The notes beneath the pieces were generated by a model. It made no database searches and was not told the DNA's origin. It saw nothing but the letters and a program-made list of their open reading frames with translations. Shown piece after piece: positions 43,920 to 56,085 of a stretch of DNA of 64,000 bases. Both the position numbers and the translations under genes were made by a program. Within the stretch, counting starts at the first letter, position 1; the number at the start of each line of letters is the position of its first letter. The stretch covers positions 76,212,333-76,276,332 of the forward strand of contig OX419756.1 in NCBI GenBank assembly GCA_948567375.1, written 5' to 3'. The DNA comes from Lunularia cruciata (taxonomy: Eukaryota > Streptophyta > Marchantiopsida > Lunulariales > Lunulariaceae).

Positions 43920-46845
43920 TCAAAAACCTACACGCCAATCAAAAGGTCTAATGTTTAGTCCTGGATGATATTGATATGTAGCAGAGCGTTTGACTATCTC
44001 TGTATTTTCGTCTACGTGGAAATGATGTCGCATTCCTGCTATTGCGGTGATAATACCGGGAGTGGTTCTGGCAAATTGCAGTGCGCATTGCGCATCTGTG
44101 GTTTGGTCACCGAGATCTGCAATGCAGTTCAAAACCTGAACTGGAAGATTATGATCTTTTATAATCTCGCCCTGGTACCCTGTGAGCTTACCCTGTAAAA
44201 GACGTGGGAAATGAGAGCAGATGGCGATTGAAAAACGGGGGATCCCCCGGTCTTCGAAGTGCAGATGAAATATAAATCTTCGATCCCCGTGATCTCCGAA
44301 GCGCAGATGAAATATAAGCATGAATGTGTGCAAATCTAAACGAATAGCAACTCAGGAATTGGAAACTAATTGAAACTAACAATACGAGGGTAAGCCGAAG
44401 TAAAGACATAATTGAAACATCTCATGAGTAACACCTGCAGAGAGAACTCGTATACATCGTTAACCACAAGGAAGACGCGATCGATTAAGCATCTGAAATA
44501 GAAAGTCGGGTAGGAACCATAACACAGGGAAGCATCGAGCTAAGAGTAATATACAAAGCATTAGATGAGGATGGGTGGAGTGTTGCGAAATAGGGGAAGA
44601 GTAGATGGTGTCTTGGCTGGGTCCGGAGCGAAGCGTGAGAGGACTGGATATAGTATATCGCAGCATGCGCTATGAACGCATAGTACTAAAACGGTGTCAT
44701 AGTAGGTCTCCACGAAAGCACAAAGCACTTCATCAGTGCCTCGCGGAGTGCCGAAGTAGCTGGGCGTTTCGTAAAAGACACAGTGGATAGTGGTTCCATT
44801 GATAACTTTAGACCCAATCTTCATTAAAGAGATAATCTCACAAACAGTATTTGCTTTCTGATCTCGTTTGCTCGAACTAAGTTTCTACACAAGAATCAAC
44901 TCTTTGATTCTCGATTCTAATTGGTTCAATGGATGACAGGATTGGACTCCACCAGGTGAAGCATGAAACTGCATATGCATGATGGAAGACTGGTTTAAGT
45001 AAGAACTGTATGAAACAATTCATGTAAGTATGAAACATCTCTACTGTCCCGGTTAGTTGGATATATGACAGAAGATGGGGCCATCTTACTCGGACCAGTC
45101 CCTTGGTATTGAAACACTCGGGATTACCATTGGTAGTATTTTCCCAGAACGAACAACTGAGTATCTTGGGTAAGAATCGTGTTGTCATGCTGTTACCTGG
45201 CCCAAAACTGCAGAAGCAACGACTTGTATGCCGTAATGCTTTGCGCAATCCAGAAACGACGTTTTATCGTAATGCTTTACACCGTGAGCATAAATCGTCT
45301 TCTGCTCGTCTTCTGTCACCTGGTTTTCCACTTCAGCTGCTTCCCTCATGTACAAGTTAAATGGAAGCATGACTACACGGAAGTGATGCTTTTCTCCACC
45401 TGCGTAAGTTGATAACATTCTGTTATTTGAGCTTTAGGTAATAGAACATATTTTACTGAGAATGCCTGACGGAGAACTAGACAATCAGGTCAAATTCATC
45501 GCTTGACGAAAGATCAAGTTGAAACAAACATATTAATACGCTGAGAATATGTTTCATACCTACAGATCTAGCGATAGTCACGAGATCATCCAGAAAGAGG
45601 TGGTCAGTTGCTTCCAGAGGTACCCGGAAACCTTTCCATGTGGAAACTCCATAACAAGTTATATGTCCTGCTGCAGTTTCTTCTTCCAGCGCCGCGAATG
45701 CTGCTTGCATTCGCCTGTTAAATTCCGCTCTCGGCACAGCAGTTAATTGTACTTCAGGATTGTGTACATAATATATGTCAATAGTCTCCACGCCCAAATT
45801 TCTCCTGCTTCTTGCTACCTGATAGCCACCCGACCATCAAATCCAAAACGTCCAGCAGAAACCTAACGATTATCAGCCAAGTTGTTGCGAATCGGGGCTC
45901 TTTCTACATCAATATATTGTCCGTATGTAGAATTTTACTTCACCTGATTCTTTAAGAATGATGGTGAGATGCAATGACAGTCGTCCACAACATCTGACCA
46001 TGAAGCAATGATTCCACGCCTGAAATAAGTATTCTCGATCCACTGATGACGATTAAGGTTATATGCAGGTCTGTCACATTCGAACGTGAGATACCCTCCT
46101 TTGGTACACAAAACTATTTGACTCCTTGTTGCCAATCCTTGTTTAACTGCTTTAGCCAGTGCCCATCCTATAGCCCTTTCACTTCTCATACTTCGAAAAC
46201 TCACCGATCTGAAGATACAATATCTCAATCAGTTGCGGCACAAGGAATGCACTTCTTTTGCTAACCAAGATACAGATTCGAACCCTTTAATCATATACGT
46301 GTTCATATCAAATGCTATTCTGATCTTCCGTCCTTCTGAATGAATCCCAAATCCTAATACGTTTCGGTCCTACTAGAGTGTTCTTTGGTACAAAGGTATG
46401 GAAATTCTAGTATTCGAAATTAGAGAAGGAATTAAGTTGACTCGGAAGACTTGAATTCTGTAAAATTTAAAGTGGTATTTAAGGGGACATCAATTATATT
46501 GATGCCCACCTCTACAGCTCGGGTCCTGATAGTATGTTCAGTGGTAACATTGTTCGGGATACGACTCTTCGGAATTAGAGGAAGAATTAAATTGAGTTAA
46601 ATTGAAGGAAAGATTGAGAACTTGAAAACTTACGTGTCAATGATATTGATGCCCAGCTCTATAGCTCGAGTGATAGAGTGACGGTATTCTGCGTCAGCTT
46701 GATCAGTTTCTTGTCCCATATTCGTGCCAATTCCTATAGAAGACACGAGGAGATCTCCTACCTCCGGGATGTTAGTAACCAATCTCCTAAAGTGCTCCTC
46801 TCCTGTAATTTCAATGGCCAGGTCTGGAGTTAAAAACCGCAGCAT
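43920..46845 (-). CDS. Aldo/keto reductase family protein, five exons
   Basis: Minus-strand exons 46845-46634, 46208-45944, 45818-45560, 45399-45197 and 44192-43920 all have GT...AG introns and joining phases, giving about 403 residues. Order: SSIGIGTNMGQETDQADAEY; GINIIDT then RSMRSERAIGWALAKAVKQG; IVLCTKGGYLTFECD with the catalytic Lys; ETIDIYYVHNPEVQL with the catalytic His; YGVSTWKGFRVPLEAT; FRVVMLPFNLYMREA; GIQVVASAVLGQGKL; and ALQFARTTPGIITAIAGM with the VDEN cofactor-binding end. It should be an NADPH-dependent carbonyl reductase fold. The position usually holding the catalytic Tyr reads Phe (SVSFRS), so classic activity is doubtful. The wording (HNPE, GGYL, TTPGI) recalls bacterial COG0667 members. 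The start at 46845 is chosen by alignment; an in-frame ATG lies 27 codons upstream. Confidence 0.85.
44225..44330. repeat. Short tandem duplication in intron 4 of the reductase gene
   Basis: Two adjacent units share GAAGTGCAGATGAAATATAA and GAAGCGCAGATGAAATATAA about 56 bp apart, together with GATCCCC words. Confidence 0.6.
44600..44790 (-). other. Intron-4 segment similar to 47510-47680
   Basis: Minus-strand words CCAGCTACTTCGGCAC, a GCACTGA word and GCATGCTGCGATATACT-like sequence recur, diverged, at 47510-47680. Since the second copy lies 5' of the gene and this one inside its last intron, an old local duplication involving the gene's 5' region is likely. No exon is supported here, as exons 4 and 5 join well without it. 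Confidence 0.5.
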
Positions 46846-47261
46846 TGTGAACAGAATATAAAGGATTAGACGAAATCGACGTTCTTCGTCAAAGCTTTGT
46901 TGGTATACAGAACGTTGTTTTGTCAAAATTTGGTTCTCAAATTCTTAACATCTGTTCCTGTCAGAGGTCTGGTGGTAAGTTTCGAGTGCGTTCAAATGTG
47001 GCTCGAAATATTATCGATGTCGACCCCACGCAGAATAAACTTAACATAAATTCTGAAATCCGTTGCGCATTTTGATGTTTTGAAAGGGAGATTGTTTAAG
47101 TACAATTGACCTGATTTATGGTCGAAGCGTCGAATAAATGAATCTGTTCCAACTATGTTTGCCCGCCCTGGCAAAAGTGCATCGGCCGACGCTAACACTC
47201 TAGTCACCATTGTGGCTCCACGCACAACCAATCACAAGAACTAAAAATACCTGTACCTCAC

Positions 47262-47315
47262 CTGCTGCTCACAACTGAGTTCAATATACCCGCCATTCAT
47301 ACAAAGTGCTAGTCG
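47262..47315 (-). pseudogene. Possible remnant of a second reductase copy (exon-2-like)
   Basis: The minus strand reads ALCMNGGYIELSCE, resembling IVLCTKGGYLTFEC of exon 2 of the neighbouring reductase. The match is short and the surrounding exon is not recognisable. With the duplicated segment at 47.5 kb it suggests a decayed tandem paralogue. Confidence 0.35.
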
Positions 47316-47509
47316 GAGTCGGAATCGGTTATGGGTACCTGCATGCAACGGTAAATGTGAGTTGATGTAACCGCGATTTAGTGACAGGCACGAGGTAAGA
47401 AATGTGGCGAGGGTCAGTGGTGAAGGCAGACAGGAATGAGAATTCCTGCAAATTATCAAAACTCACTAACGGAGAAAATCAAGAAGGAAGAAAGAAGAGC
47501 CCTCCGAGC

Positions 47510-47850
47510 AAGTGTAGCAGAACTCGAAAAGAGTATATCCAGGCATGCTCTATGTCAGTATGAGTCCTTCGACATAAAACAACGAAAGATATGGACACTT
47601 TCATAACAATTCTGTATGCTTACATTATGCCTTGCTCAGTGCCCTCATCGTGCCGAAGTAGCTGGATAGGGGCGTCAGAACTCCTCTGAGATGCTCCTTC
47701 TTTCCCAAACATAGCCTTTCTGAGGCAAGCATGAAGTAAGGCCATCCTTGAATGATCCAATATACAGGATGTTCTGTAACCATGAAAGTTACTTCATGAA
47801 TCAGATCTGAATGCAACCGACGGCAAATTTCAGAGAACGAGACTAGCATG
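47510..47850 (-). other. Segment similar to reductase intron 4
   Basis: This partner of 44600-44790 holds a 74-codon open frame ending SYFGTMRALSKA whose product is not recognised. It may be 5' leader or promoter sequence of the reductase gene or of a lost copy. Confidence 0.4.
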
Positions 47851-48030
47851 TTCTCACGGTGTTTAGATGACGATATATACGATTTCGATTTACCCTGTGG
47901 CGTCGGAGTTGCATGAAGTAAAGTAAAGACTATTTCTTCTTCGCGGCAAGGTAGGAACTTCTAAAAATTGTCACATCCAAGATATAAAAGATTTGGATAT
48001 CAAGAACTTTCGGATATCAAGAATTACAGA

Positions 48031-48664
48031 TCTAATCTAATAGGGGTTAGGGGTTTCAGATTTAGAAGGAACTGATATTTGCAAGCAGTATTCTGACCAT
48101 CCGTAAAAGAAGTTTATGGGTGGTTGTAAAAAGTGATCCGAGAGGATAGCAGAACGCTCCCGAATATCGAATATTGAGATACGGGTGACGAAAATGGTTC
48201 AAGGGGTTAGGGGGTTCAATTTGGAACATTTACGAGCCTGCCAAATCAATGATAAACAGAGAATTATCAGCTCAAAGAGTTACAAGTAACGAAATCGAAT
48301 GATAAAGATTACACGATTAGACTATTTTCAACTCAAAGAGTGACCAGTATCTAATCTAATTGGGGTTAGGGGTTTCAGATTTAAAAGGGATTGATATTTG
48401 CAAGCAGTATTCTGACTATCCGTAAAAGAAGTTTATGGGTGGTTGTAAAAAGTGATCCGAGAGGATAGCAGAACCCGAATATCGAATATTGAGATACGGG
48501 TGGCGAAAATGGTTCAAGGGGTAGGGGGTTTCAATTTGGAACATTTACGAGCCTGCCAAATCAATGATAAACTGAGGATTATCAACTCAAAGAGTTACAA
48601 GTAACGAAAATGAATGATAAAGATTACACGATTAGACTATTATCAATTCAAAGAGTGAAAAGTA
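48031..48664. repeat. Tandem duplication, two ~315-bp units
   Basis: Unit 1 (48031-48349) and unit 2 (48350-48664) are nearly identical and begin TCTAATCTAAT; unit 2 lacks a 4-bp stretch present in unit 1. No transposon ends are seen. It lies about 1.2-1.8 kb upstream of the reductase start codon. Confidence 0.92.
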
Positions 48665-49060
48665 TCGAAACAGAACATCGTCCCTTTAAATTTAAGGAAC
48701 GATGTTCCGAAATAATTGCTTTGTGAAATCAAAAATTTGAATTCTTCCATCCTGTTCAGGTGAAGGTGCGGGCTTATATAGTGAATTGGCTTGGTGAGGA
48801 TTCAAACTCTAGACTAAGAATCCATACAACACTAGTGAAATTATAAAAGAAATTTGCATCACTAGCATTTGTGCGATAAGAGTTAGTTAGAAGAGAATGC
48901 CAATGCAACCCGGGAAGAGAACTCCTCCCAAGATTTGCAATTGATAGCAATGGATAATTTTAATTGATCAATGTCAATACCATTACTCAATCTATTCTAT
49001 TTCAATGTAGGGTACCAATTCCCCTCGTGATCATTCTCATTCACTATTCAATTCACCCAC

Positions 49061-49130
49061 CATTCCAGCTCATGAGTCAATAGCTCCATTATCATCATTC
49101 CAGCTCATGAGTCAATAGCTCCATTATCAT
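49061..49130. repeat. 35-bp tandem repeat, two perfect copies
   Basis: The unit beginning CATTCCAGCTCATGAGTC occurs at 49061-49095 and 49096-49130 without differences, so the duplication is recent. Confidence 0.93.
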
Positions 49131-49139
49131 CGTAAACAC

Positions 49140-50171
49140 CACCAAGATTCCAAGAGCTATTAAAGATGATATCATCTTTTCATGCTGGGGGAACAAGGCT
49201 AAGGGTGAGAAGGGTGAGGAAGACCAGTTCTAATTCTGCATGATTGGACATCACTATGCACAAATCCTAGATTACTTAGACAACAAAGAGTTGGTCAATC
49301 AGATTCATGGTGGTAATTATGAGCAGCCGATTTAAAAGATGATTGAATTCAGCTACATGGTTGCCTATTTGGTGAAACATGGGAGGGGATTTCCAATATT
49401 GTTAATAAGAGACAAATTGTACAAGAAGTGGACAAGATATATGAAATTTTTTCAAGGAAGAGAAGGATTGGAAACCAAGAGTATCGAGGGAGTACTTACT
49501 GAAAAAGAGCTTAAATAAGGATGGAGAACCATATTTGATGTTTGGAAACTATGGAAATATATCTTCATCCACCTAGTTTGTATGGGTGGTGGTGTTATGG
49601 AAAGTATTATACATGGAGATGATGTTCATGTGGTGCATAAACCCAAGGAGGAAAGTGCACACTCATGCCCTCATAGTGGGGACAATGCAGCCAAACTAGA
49701 GGAAACAATGGAGTACTTCCAAAGTTGGGTGTGGACTCCATTCCATTCATTATCCCAAGTACACAAGAACTAGATTCTCATGATAGGTTTGAAGAGGAGA
49801 GTAGAGGAGGAGGACTTCCAATAGTACCAAAAGATGGAGCCCTATTGGAGGAGACCAAAGGACCAAAGGAGTAGATTGCATCTCAAGAAGAAGATAGTAA
49901 ACCTTACAAGAGAAGAAAGATCTCTAGATTGAACATAAAGATATTTTCTAAAATGGCCACTTTGTCACAAGATTTAGCAAACCACAATAAATGGAAGAGT
50001 GAATCCGTAGAAGCTCAAGAGAGATATAAGATAGCCAATAAATGGAAGAGTGAATCCGTAGAAGCTCAAGAGAGATATAAGATAGCCAAGATAGAGGCTC
50101 AAAAGTTTACAAAAATAAAGAAATATAAGTACCTTGTAGAAGAAAAGAAGAGGAAGGTGGAGGTAGAGTAG
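49140..50171 (+). pseudogene. Unrecognised coding-like remnant
   Basis: The plus strand holds broken but protein-like stretches: ILDYLDNKELVNQIHGGNYE near 49268, FSYMVAYLVKHGRGFPILLI near 49350, GWRTIFDVWKLWKYIFIH near 49518, and an open frame at 49582-49773. A Lys/Glu-rich helical tail (49929-50171) carries a duplicated 17-residue unit. The word pattern suggests a real protein in the past, of host or transposon origin. I do not recognise the family. Confidence 0.4.
49986..50087 (+). repeat. 51-bp in-frame tandem duplication
   Basis: Two perfect 51-bp copies (49986-50036 and 50037-50087) encode NKWKSESVEAQERYKIA twice. The length keeps the frame. Confidence 0.95.
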
Positions 50172-52490
50172 ATACTTTGTACTAAGAAAGTAAAGTGGAG
50201 AAATGAAACTCCCTTGATTGTCCAAAAACTTCAGATTTCTCCTCTTGGAACCCAATCTCTTTCAAGTTTGTCATTTGGTCTCTTCACTTTTTGACAAATG
50301 GACCCCCACAAATCCACCTTGAAGCTCATGAGCAAAATTGAGTTTTTCTCCATTTATAAGAGCAAAAAATTTGCTAAATCCCATACTTGCTCATAAGTAA
50401 GCATTGGAAGGACAACAAGATCCGGGTTTCCCATCATCAATTCCATGAATGCTGCCTTGAAATGTATCACCATCCAGTCTTGTAAGCTGTCACGGTGTAG
50501 AATCTGAAGCCTAATGAGAAAAGGGAATGGCAGATTGGGAACATGAGACATCTCCTACTCAATTGCTCTCTCAAATCCTAGTCTCTATGCTTTACTACAA
50601 TTCTCACTCTCAACGTCCTCCTCTTGCTCAAGATTCCTCCAACTAAAAACACCCCCTTGTCTCAACTCTCCACCATGTGTGTACATCAAAGCCCTTGAAA
50701 AAGATAATATTGTAACCCATGTGGCTAATCACATACATGTACATAGATTGCTCATATGGCAACAAATCAACCATGGGATCCATCATACAACCTACTCTGC
50801 TAATGTGGAGATAAACCATGCTAATTTACTTTCCCATGGCTACACTAACCACAACACAAAAAAGGTCTACGGATAGAGCTCCCATTATAATCTATAAGAA
50901 AAATATCCCATAGCAATCTACGCATTGAGTTCCTATAATGGTTTATGGGCAAAGGTCCCATAGTAATCTTAGCTTGCCAACGGGACTAGGTTCATTCTTG
51001 GACACTTAACCCAAGAAACAACTTGCAAGTCTGTTCCCTTGTGAGCCCTTTGACTTTCTCAATTGCTATCCTTTGGGCAAGTAGTGAAATGCTATGGATC
51101 ACTACTTCTACTATGGCTGTTGTCTCCTTCTTGCTACACCACCATTAATGCCATTGGCTCTTAACCCTTAAATTCTCTACTAGATTACAACTTTGACATA
51201 GTCGGAGCAATGCTTTTGTGTTTTAATCGCCTAACTAACTACTTTATTATAGTGTTCTCTTGTAGAAGATCCATCCTACATAAGATTTATCCTACACTAA
51301 TATACATCTTGCACTTTGACTTACTCAGCCTATAGGTGACTCTACTGCATGTCTTATAATGTCAAATCATGCAATAGATCTTTCTCTTACATATCCTATT
51401 ATTTTTTGTTTCCTTAGTAGATCTTTATCCCACACCTTGCTTCTACATAGTCATGTAGATGATATTTCTTATATTGAAACATAACATTTTTTCCCATCAA
51501 CATAACCTTCTTCGAAATCCTTGCACTTTGGGCAAGCTTCCCAATGCTATTTCCTCCTCTTGCCCTAGGTTGCATATAGAAAGAAATTGTTTTGCATTGT
51601 GTAGTACATTCCAATTTGGTCTCTTACTTGGTGGTCCCTAAATATAGAGTCATAGAACTCTATGAAACCATTCATATGAGTCAACTCTAAAGCTCTCCCA
51701 GATGAAAATTGCACAAACTAGCTTGTTGCAAGAAGTACATGAAAGGCATGCACTTGATTTCTTTGGTAAAAGGGATCAAAGGCACTCTCCTCCTTGATAT
51801 TGCCTCAAGTTGTGCAATGATACACTTAGGCAAGGAACTTACAATAGATGGCCACTTTGAAAGGTATGGGACCTTGTGTCATACACCATTGTTGCTAAAA
51901 CCTTCTAACATTTTCATAGTTTCTTTGAACTCCATTCAAGCATCTTTTATGTGAGTCCAAGTATGAGGTTTCTTCCCATATTCCAAATAGTGGATTGGGT
52001 TTGACTAGAGTACTTACAAATCCAATCTCTCCTCAAGCATCTACTTTAGATCCTTTGGAATGGAGCAAAAAGGTTCAAGTAGGCCAGTTCACTCCATGTC
52101 TACTACTATTGCAACGCTAGGTGAGCCTCAACCTTCACTTGCTCCTCCTTCCTTTTCTCCTTGTAATAGAGGAGGTCCTATGATATTGCACCTTCTTAAA
52201 AGTGAGCTCATTTATTGTCAACTAGTGAGATGCTAGCTCTCTATCTAGAGCTCCTCTAAGCATTTCCAAAGTTTTTTTATTTTGTTTTCTAAAGTTATGA
52301 TCTTTGCTTCTTGTGTAGATTGTGACACAACTTCAAGTTCTACGCTTCTTTTCAAGAAGTGTCAATGGTTGTGGACAATTCATGTGTCTTCTTTGCAGCT
52401 AACTTGGATTTCTCTTTTGTATGGGATCCTTGGTCCCATAGTGTGTAGAGGTCTCTCTCTAGTTGCTAGAGAGTAAAAGTTAAAGACCCA
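50172..52490. other. No recognisable gene
   Basis: A+T-rich decayed sequence. CCCATAG phrases at about 50910-50960 echo 34830, suggesting an old dispersed repeat. No RNA gene or terminal repeats seen. Confidence 0.45.
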
Positions 52491-52493
52491 CAA

Positions 52494-54290
52494 TCAACTT
52501 CTTGGTTTCCAATTGCTGATCAATGGGTGCTTTGTTGGTCCAAAGAGCTTGAAGTTGAGTTGGTTCCTCCTCCTAGCAGTGATACTTTTGACACATTGTC
52601 TCCTTTTTTGCTCATGCAAGTTCTTCCTCCTATGATTTACAAGAGTTGTCTTGTAAGACCCATGCATGTTCTTCCCATAGTGACTGTACTTTACTATGGG
52701 CAAAATGGCCACATCTTAGCTGCATCAATATGGAGACCAAACCAAGCTTATATGCTTGGTTAGGGTTGTCTAGCCATTGGATGTGGTATACTTTACTTAC
52801 CAACAAGGGTGTGTATTATCTAGGTGGATGTCTCAAACCTGTTATGGTCTATGGGATCAGCTACATATAGCCTCTTGGTCACTATATTGGCATTTTGAGA
52901 ACCACTTGGCACCTCCTTGGCCATTATGTAGAAAATGTGCATGACCTCCAAGACAAGGAACAACCTTTTCCTCGAGGATATTGGTGGTAAGGTAGTCCCT
53001 AGGCTAGGAAAAATCCATGTCATCATTCAATGACAGAACTAGGTTGGAGACGCTACTCCCTACTTTCTAGGGAGACCCTTCTACTTCCTTCCTCTACTCC
53101 ATTAGGCCAAGCATGTTTCTGCATGGTTTTGGTGAACCATCTTCCAAGTTCATGACATCTACCTTCTAATGTTGCCCATACTTGGTAGGGCTTCCTAGAG
53201 CCTCCATTATTACCTTCTTTCCTTTGGCAACAAAGCTCCTCATCTTTGGCTAAGCTTGGTTTACTTGCTTGCTATCATTGGTAGGTTACTTCATCATCAC
53301 CCTCAATTTCTTCTTCTCCTTTTCTGAATTTGGTGATACTATTACACACTTCTATGGGCTAGTTGTCTTCTTCCTTTTATTGCTCATAGCCTCTACTTCT
53401 ATGAGATTGAGGTATCCCCATAGCTCTACTCCCAAAGTTGTAGTCATTTGCAACTTAGGAGATTCTCTCACACTCTATTGGTCCATTTGATAAAATAGGA
53501 GACTAATTGGGCTGCCACATTGGATCTCATATATTGTCCCCTATCTACTTTGTCATTTCTTGGTCGCTCTCTTTAAAAATTGGCATTTATGATGTTGGTG
53601 CTACCTCCTTGATAAGATTTTCCTTTGATTGGAAAGTGCACATTGCCAAATATTCCACAATTTCTATTAGCATGGCCTCATAGTTAAAAATTTCACTCCC
53701 TTTGTTTCATCTATTTGGAAATGCCTTCTTGATTCTTGTACAACACTCCTGCAACTTTGTAGATAATATGGGACATAATTGGATGCTTCCTTGTAGATCA
53801 CACTTTGGATGAGAGAGTCTATGAAGGATGCATTTAGGTACAACACATTTATCTGACCTTTGATGAGCTAGTGAAAGTTCTTCATGACAAAGTACAATGG
53901 TAGATATGTAATCATTACCATTGGGAACCTGGTCTTGTGCATGATCCCAAATAAATTCTCCACATTTTATAAGAAGAATAGCTCTTGCAAGTATTATGAG
54001 CTAAATTGGAATTCCCTCCAAGCCAAGGAAACATCTTTAGAGTTATTTCATAGTGAGAATACTTCCCATATCATGTCCTAAGTTACAAGAAATGATCTAG
54101 AATGAGGATCTACTATGGGAATTAGCAAGTGAATCACTTTCAAATCTATTTGTATTTCCTCCACCATCTCCAACACTTCAATGAGCTTCTCGTCAATTGG
54201 CAAATAAAACTTATGGGCAACAATGTTCCCAATCTTGCAAGTCTCCATGTTCTTCCTTGTCTTTGTGTCTACATTGCTGAATGGCACAAG
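52494..54290 (-). pseudogene. Unrecognised minus-strand coding-like remnant
   Basis: Short minus-strand frames read like protein: NILEEKVVPCLEVMHIFYIM-like text near 52900-53000 and CKIGNIVAHKFYLPIDEKLI with EVLEMVEEIQIDLKVIHLLI near 54100-54250. They share orientation with the G3 gypsy remnant to the right and could be part of it or of an older element. Heavily broken; no domain named. Confidence 0.3.
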
Positions 54291-55450
54291 GGGCCTAACT
54301 ACATGTAGATTAGAGCAATTTCTTCTCTATAATACAAGTAGCTAGACATATTATCTAGAGGTGAAAATTAGTTTGGTAACATCTAGAAGGATGTTGTATA
54401 CAATGGGCTAGGTAGATTAGATAGAGGTGTCACCAAAAGAGTACTTCTACTAATAGGGCAAAAGCCAAAAGTAGCTTGAAAATTTTAGAGCCAATTTTGG
54501 AGACCTAAACGGATGAATTTGACCTCCAAAATAGAAAGATTCACTCCTCTAGGGGAAAAAAACTTGCATTGTTCCTCCTATGATTTGTCTTATTGAAAGC
54601 TTTCCAATGGTACCTCACCCATGCAATTTTGAGCTCCCTATAAGAAGATTCACTAAAGATTCCCTTTGATCAAACCCTTTTGACCAACTAGATAGGACAA
54701 AGATTGACATGTCACCCATTCAAACAACTAATCTAAGGATTCAACTAGCTGATAGGTCACCAATCCATGTATCTGATCCAATGATGGAGCTTCCTTTGAG
54801 GGGATCCTCTTTGCTATATAATAAAGAGAAGGTGCTCCTTTGGGGCATGGGAGGATTGAGTGTGAAACTTATGTTTTCTCTCTTGTATCTCTCTTGGAGA
54901 GTTCTCTTGTCTTCAAAGTATTACATTCTCCTTCTCACATAATTTGATGAATCTTTTGATGGTTCTTCCATAGAACCATCATGAATTTGCATAATTGTCT
55001 AATTCTTCAAAGACTAGGTCAAAGACTTTCTCCAATTCTTGCACTAGTAGAACTCCATTGACTTTGTGGTTTGCTACTTCTTACCAAAACTTGCAAATGA
55101 CATGGATGATAATTTCTTGACCTGTTTGGTCAAGCCTATCTAAAATTGCTCCCACAATAAATCCAACTATAGATTGTTGTTCTTCTCACATAGAATCTTT
55201 CATTTCTTGCTTGCTTCTAGTTTTCCTCAATGAATTGAATATGGTGAACCAAGAGATTGTTTCTTGGCACAAATGCTCAACAATCCACTCTCCCTTGATG
55301 TTGGATTTGCAAACTAAAAATTTTAAGGAATTTTGCAAAGGTTTTATATGGGTTGAATCACCTCTTATGAATGTCATATTTTCTTGTTTGGCATTTAAAT
55401 TCTTACATATGTCACATTGTCCTACTCTAGGAATGGAAACATCTTTATGA
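54291..55450. other. No recognisable gene
   Basis: No supported feature. Possibly the 3' non-coding part of G3. Confidence 0.4.
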
Positions 55451-56085
55451 ATTTGTCAATTTTTTGCACTTAGATTGAAATTGTTATACTTATTGCACCA
55501 TTGGGAGTTGGAAGCAAATTATCCTTTGTGTGGTGATGTTTTGCTCTTGAATGTGAAAAAGTGTAGCCATTGATTGGATCATGGTGCAAAAGGTTCCCAT
55601 TGTTGCATTTGAATCTATCCTTTGGGACTACTATTATGGGAAGGAATGTCTCGCAATGAGAAGGAGCACGTAGTCAATGCCATAGTTGTTCAAGTGGTCC
55701 TTCAAATCCCAAAGGAAGGTCTTCTTCCAAGGGTGTTCTTGTATCCTCATCCTCCATGCTAAGAAAGCACTAGGTTTCTCATTGTATCTTTTCTTCTTTG
55801 TTCCTCAACAAGATGATTAGCAAACTATATGGTCTGCACTTTGTGACATTGATATAGGATTCCAAGAGATCTCCATCCAATCTTTCTAACTAGACTGATG
55901 CATTGTCAAAAACTTACCATACTAAATAAGGACATAACCATTTTCTAGCAAATTTGCTAAGGAATTGGCCAACCTTGCAATTAAATTTCAACACCAAGTC
56001 TTGTTTATAAAGTATGACCTCCTTGGTTTTGCGGTTGAAGTAACTTTTTTGCTTAGCTTGAGTGGTGTACTATGTATAGAGTGCA

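Noticed and set aside
44561-44824. An additional reductase exon in intron 4
   Set aside because: Exons 4 and 5 join in phase and align across the expected GQ-GKL region, and the segment has no reductase wording.
48035-48225. Telomere-like GGGGTTAGGGG words
   Set aside because: They occur singly inside the 315-bp tandem units and do not form an array.
34740-50970. A CACTA-type DNA transposon suggested by TAGTG near 34750, CACTA near 50845 and shared CCCATAG phrases
   Set aside because: No matching terminal inverted repeats, subterminal arrays or transposase could be read, and the two sites are 16 kb apart across active genes.
51000-55450. Scattered short open frames
   Set aside because: Apart from the minus-strand text at 52494-54290, they show no protein-like wording, no splice structure and no agreement in frame.
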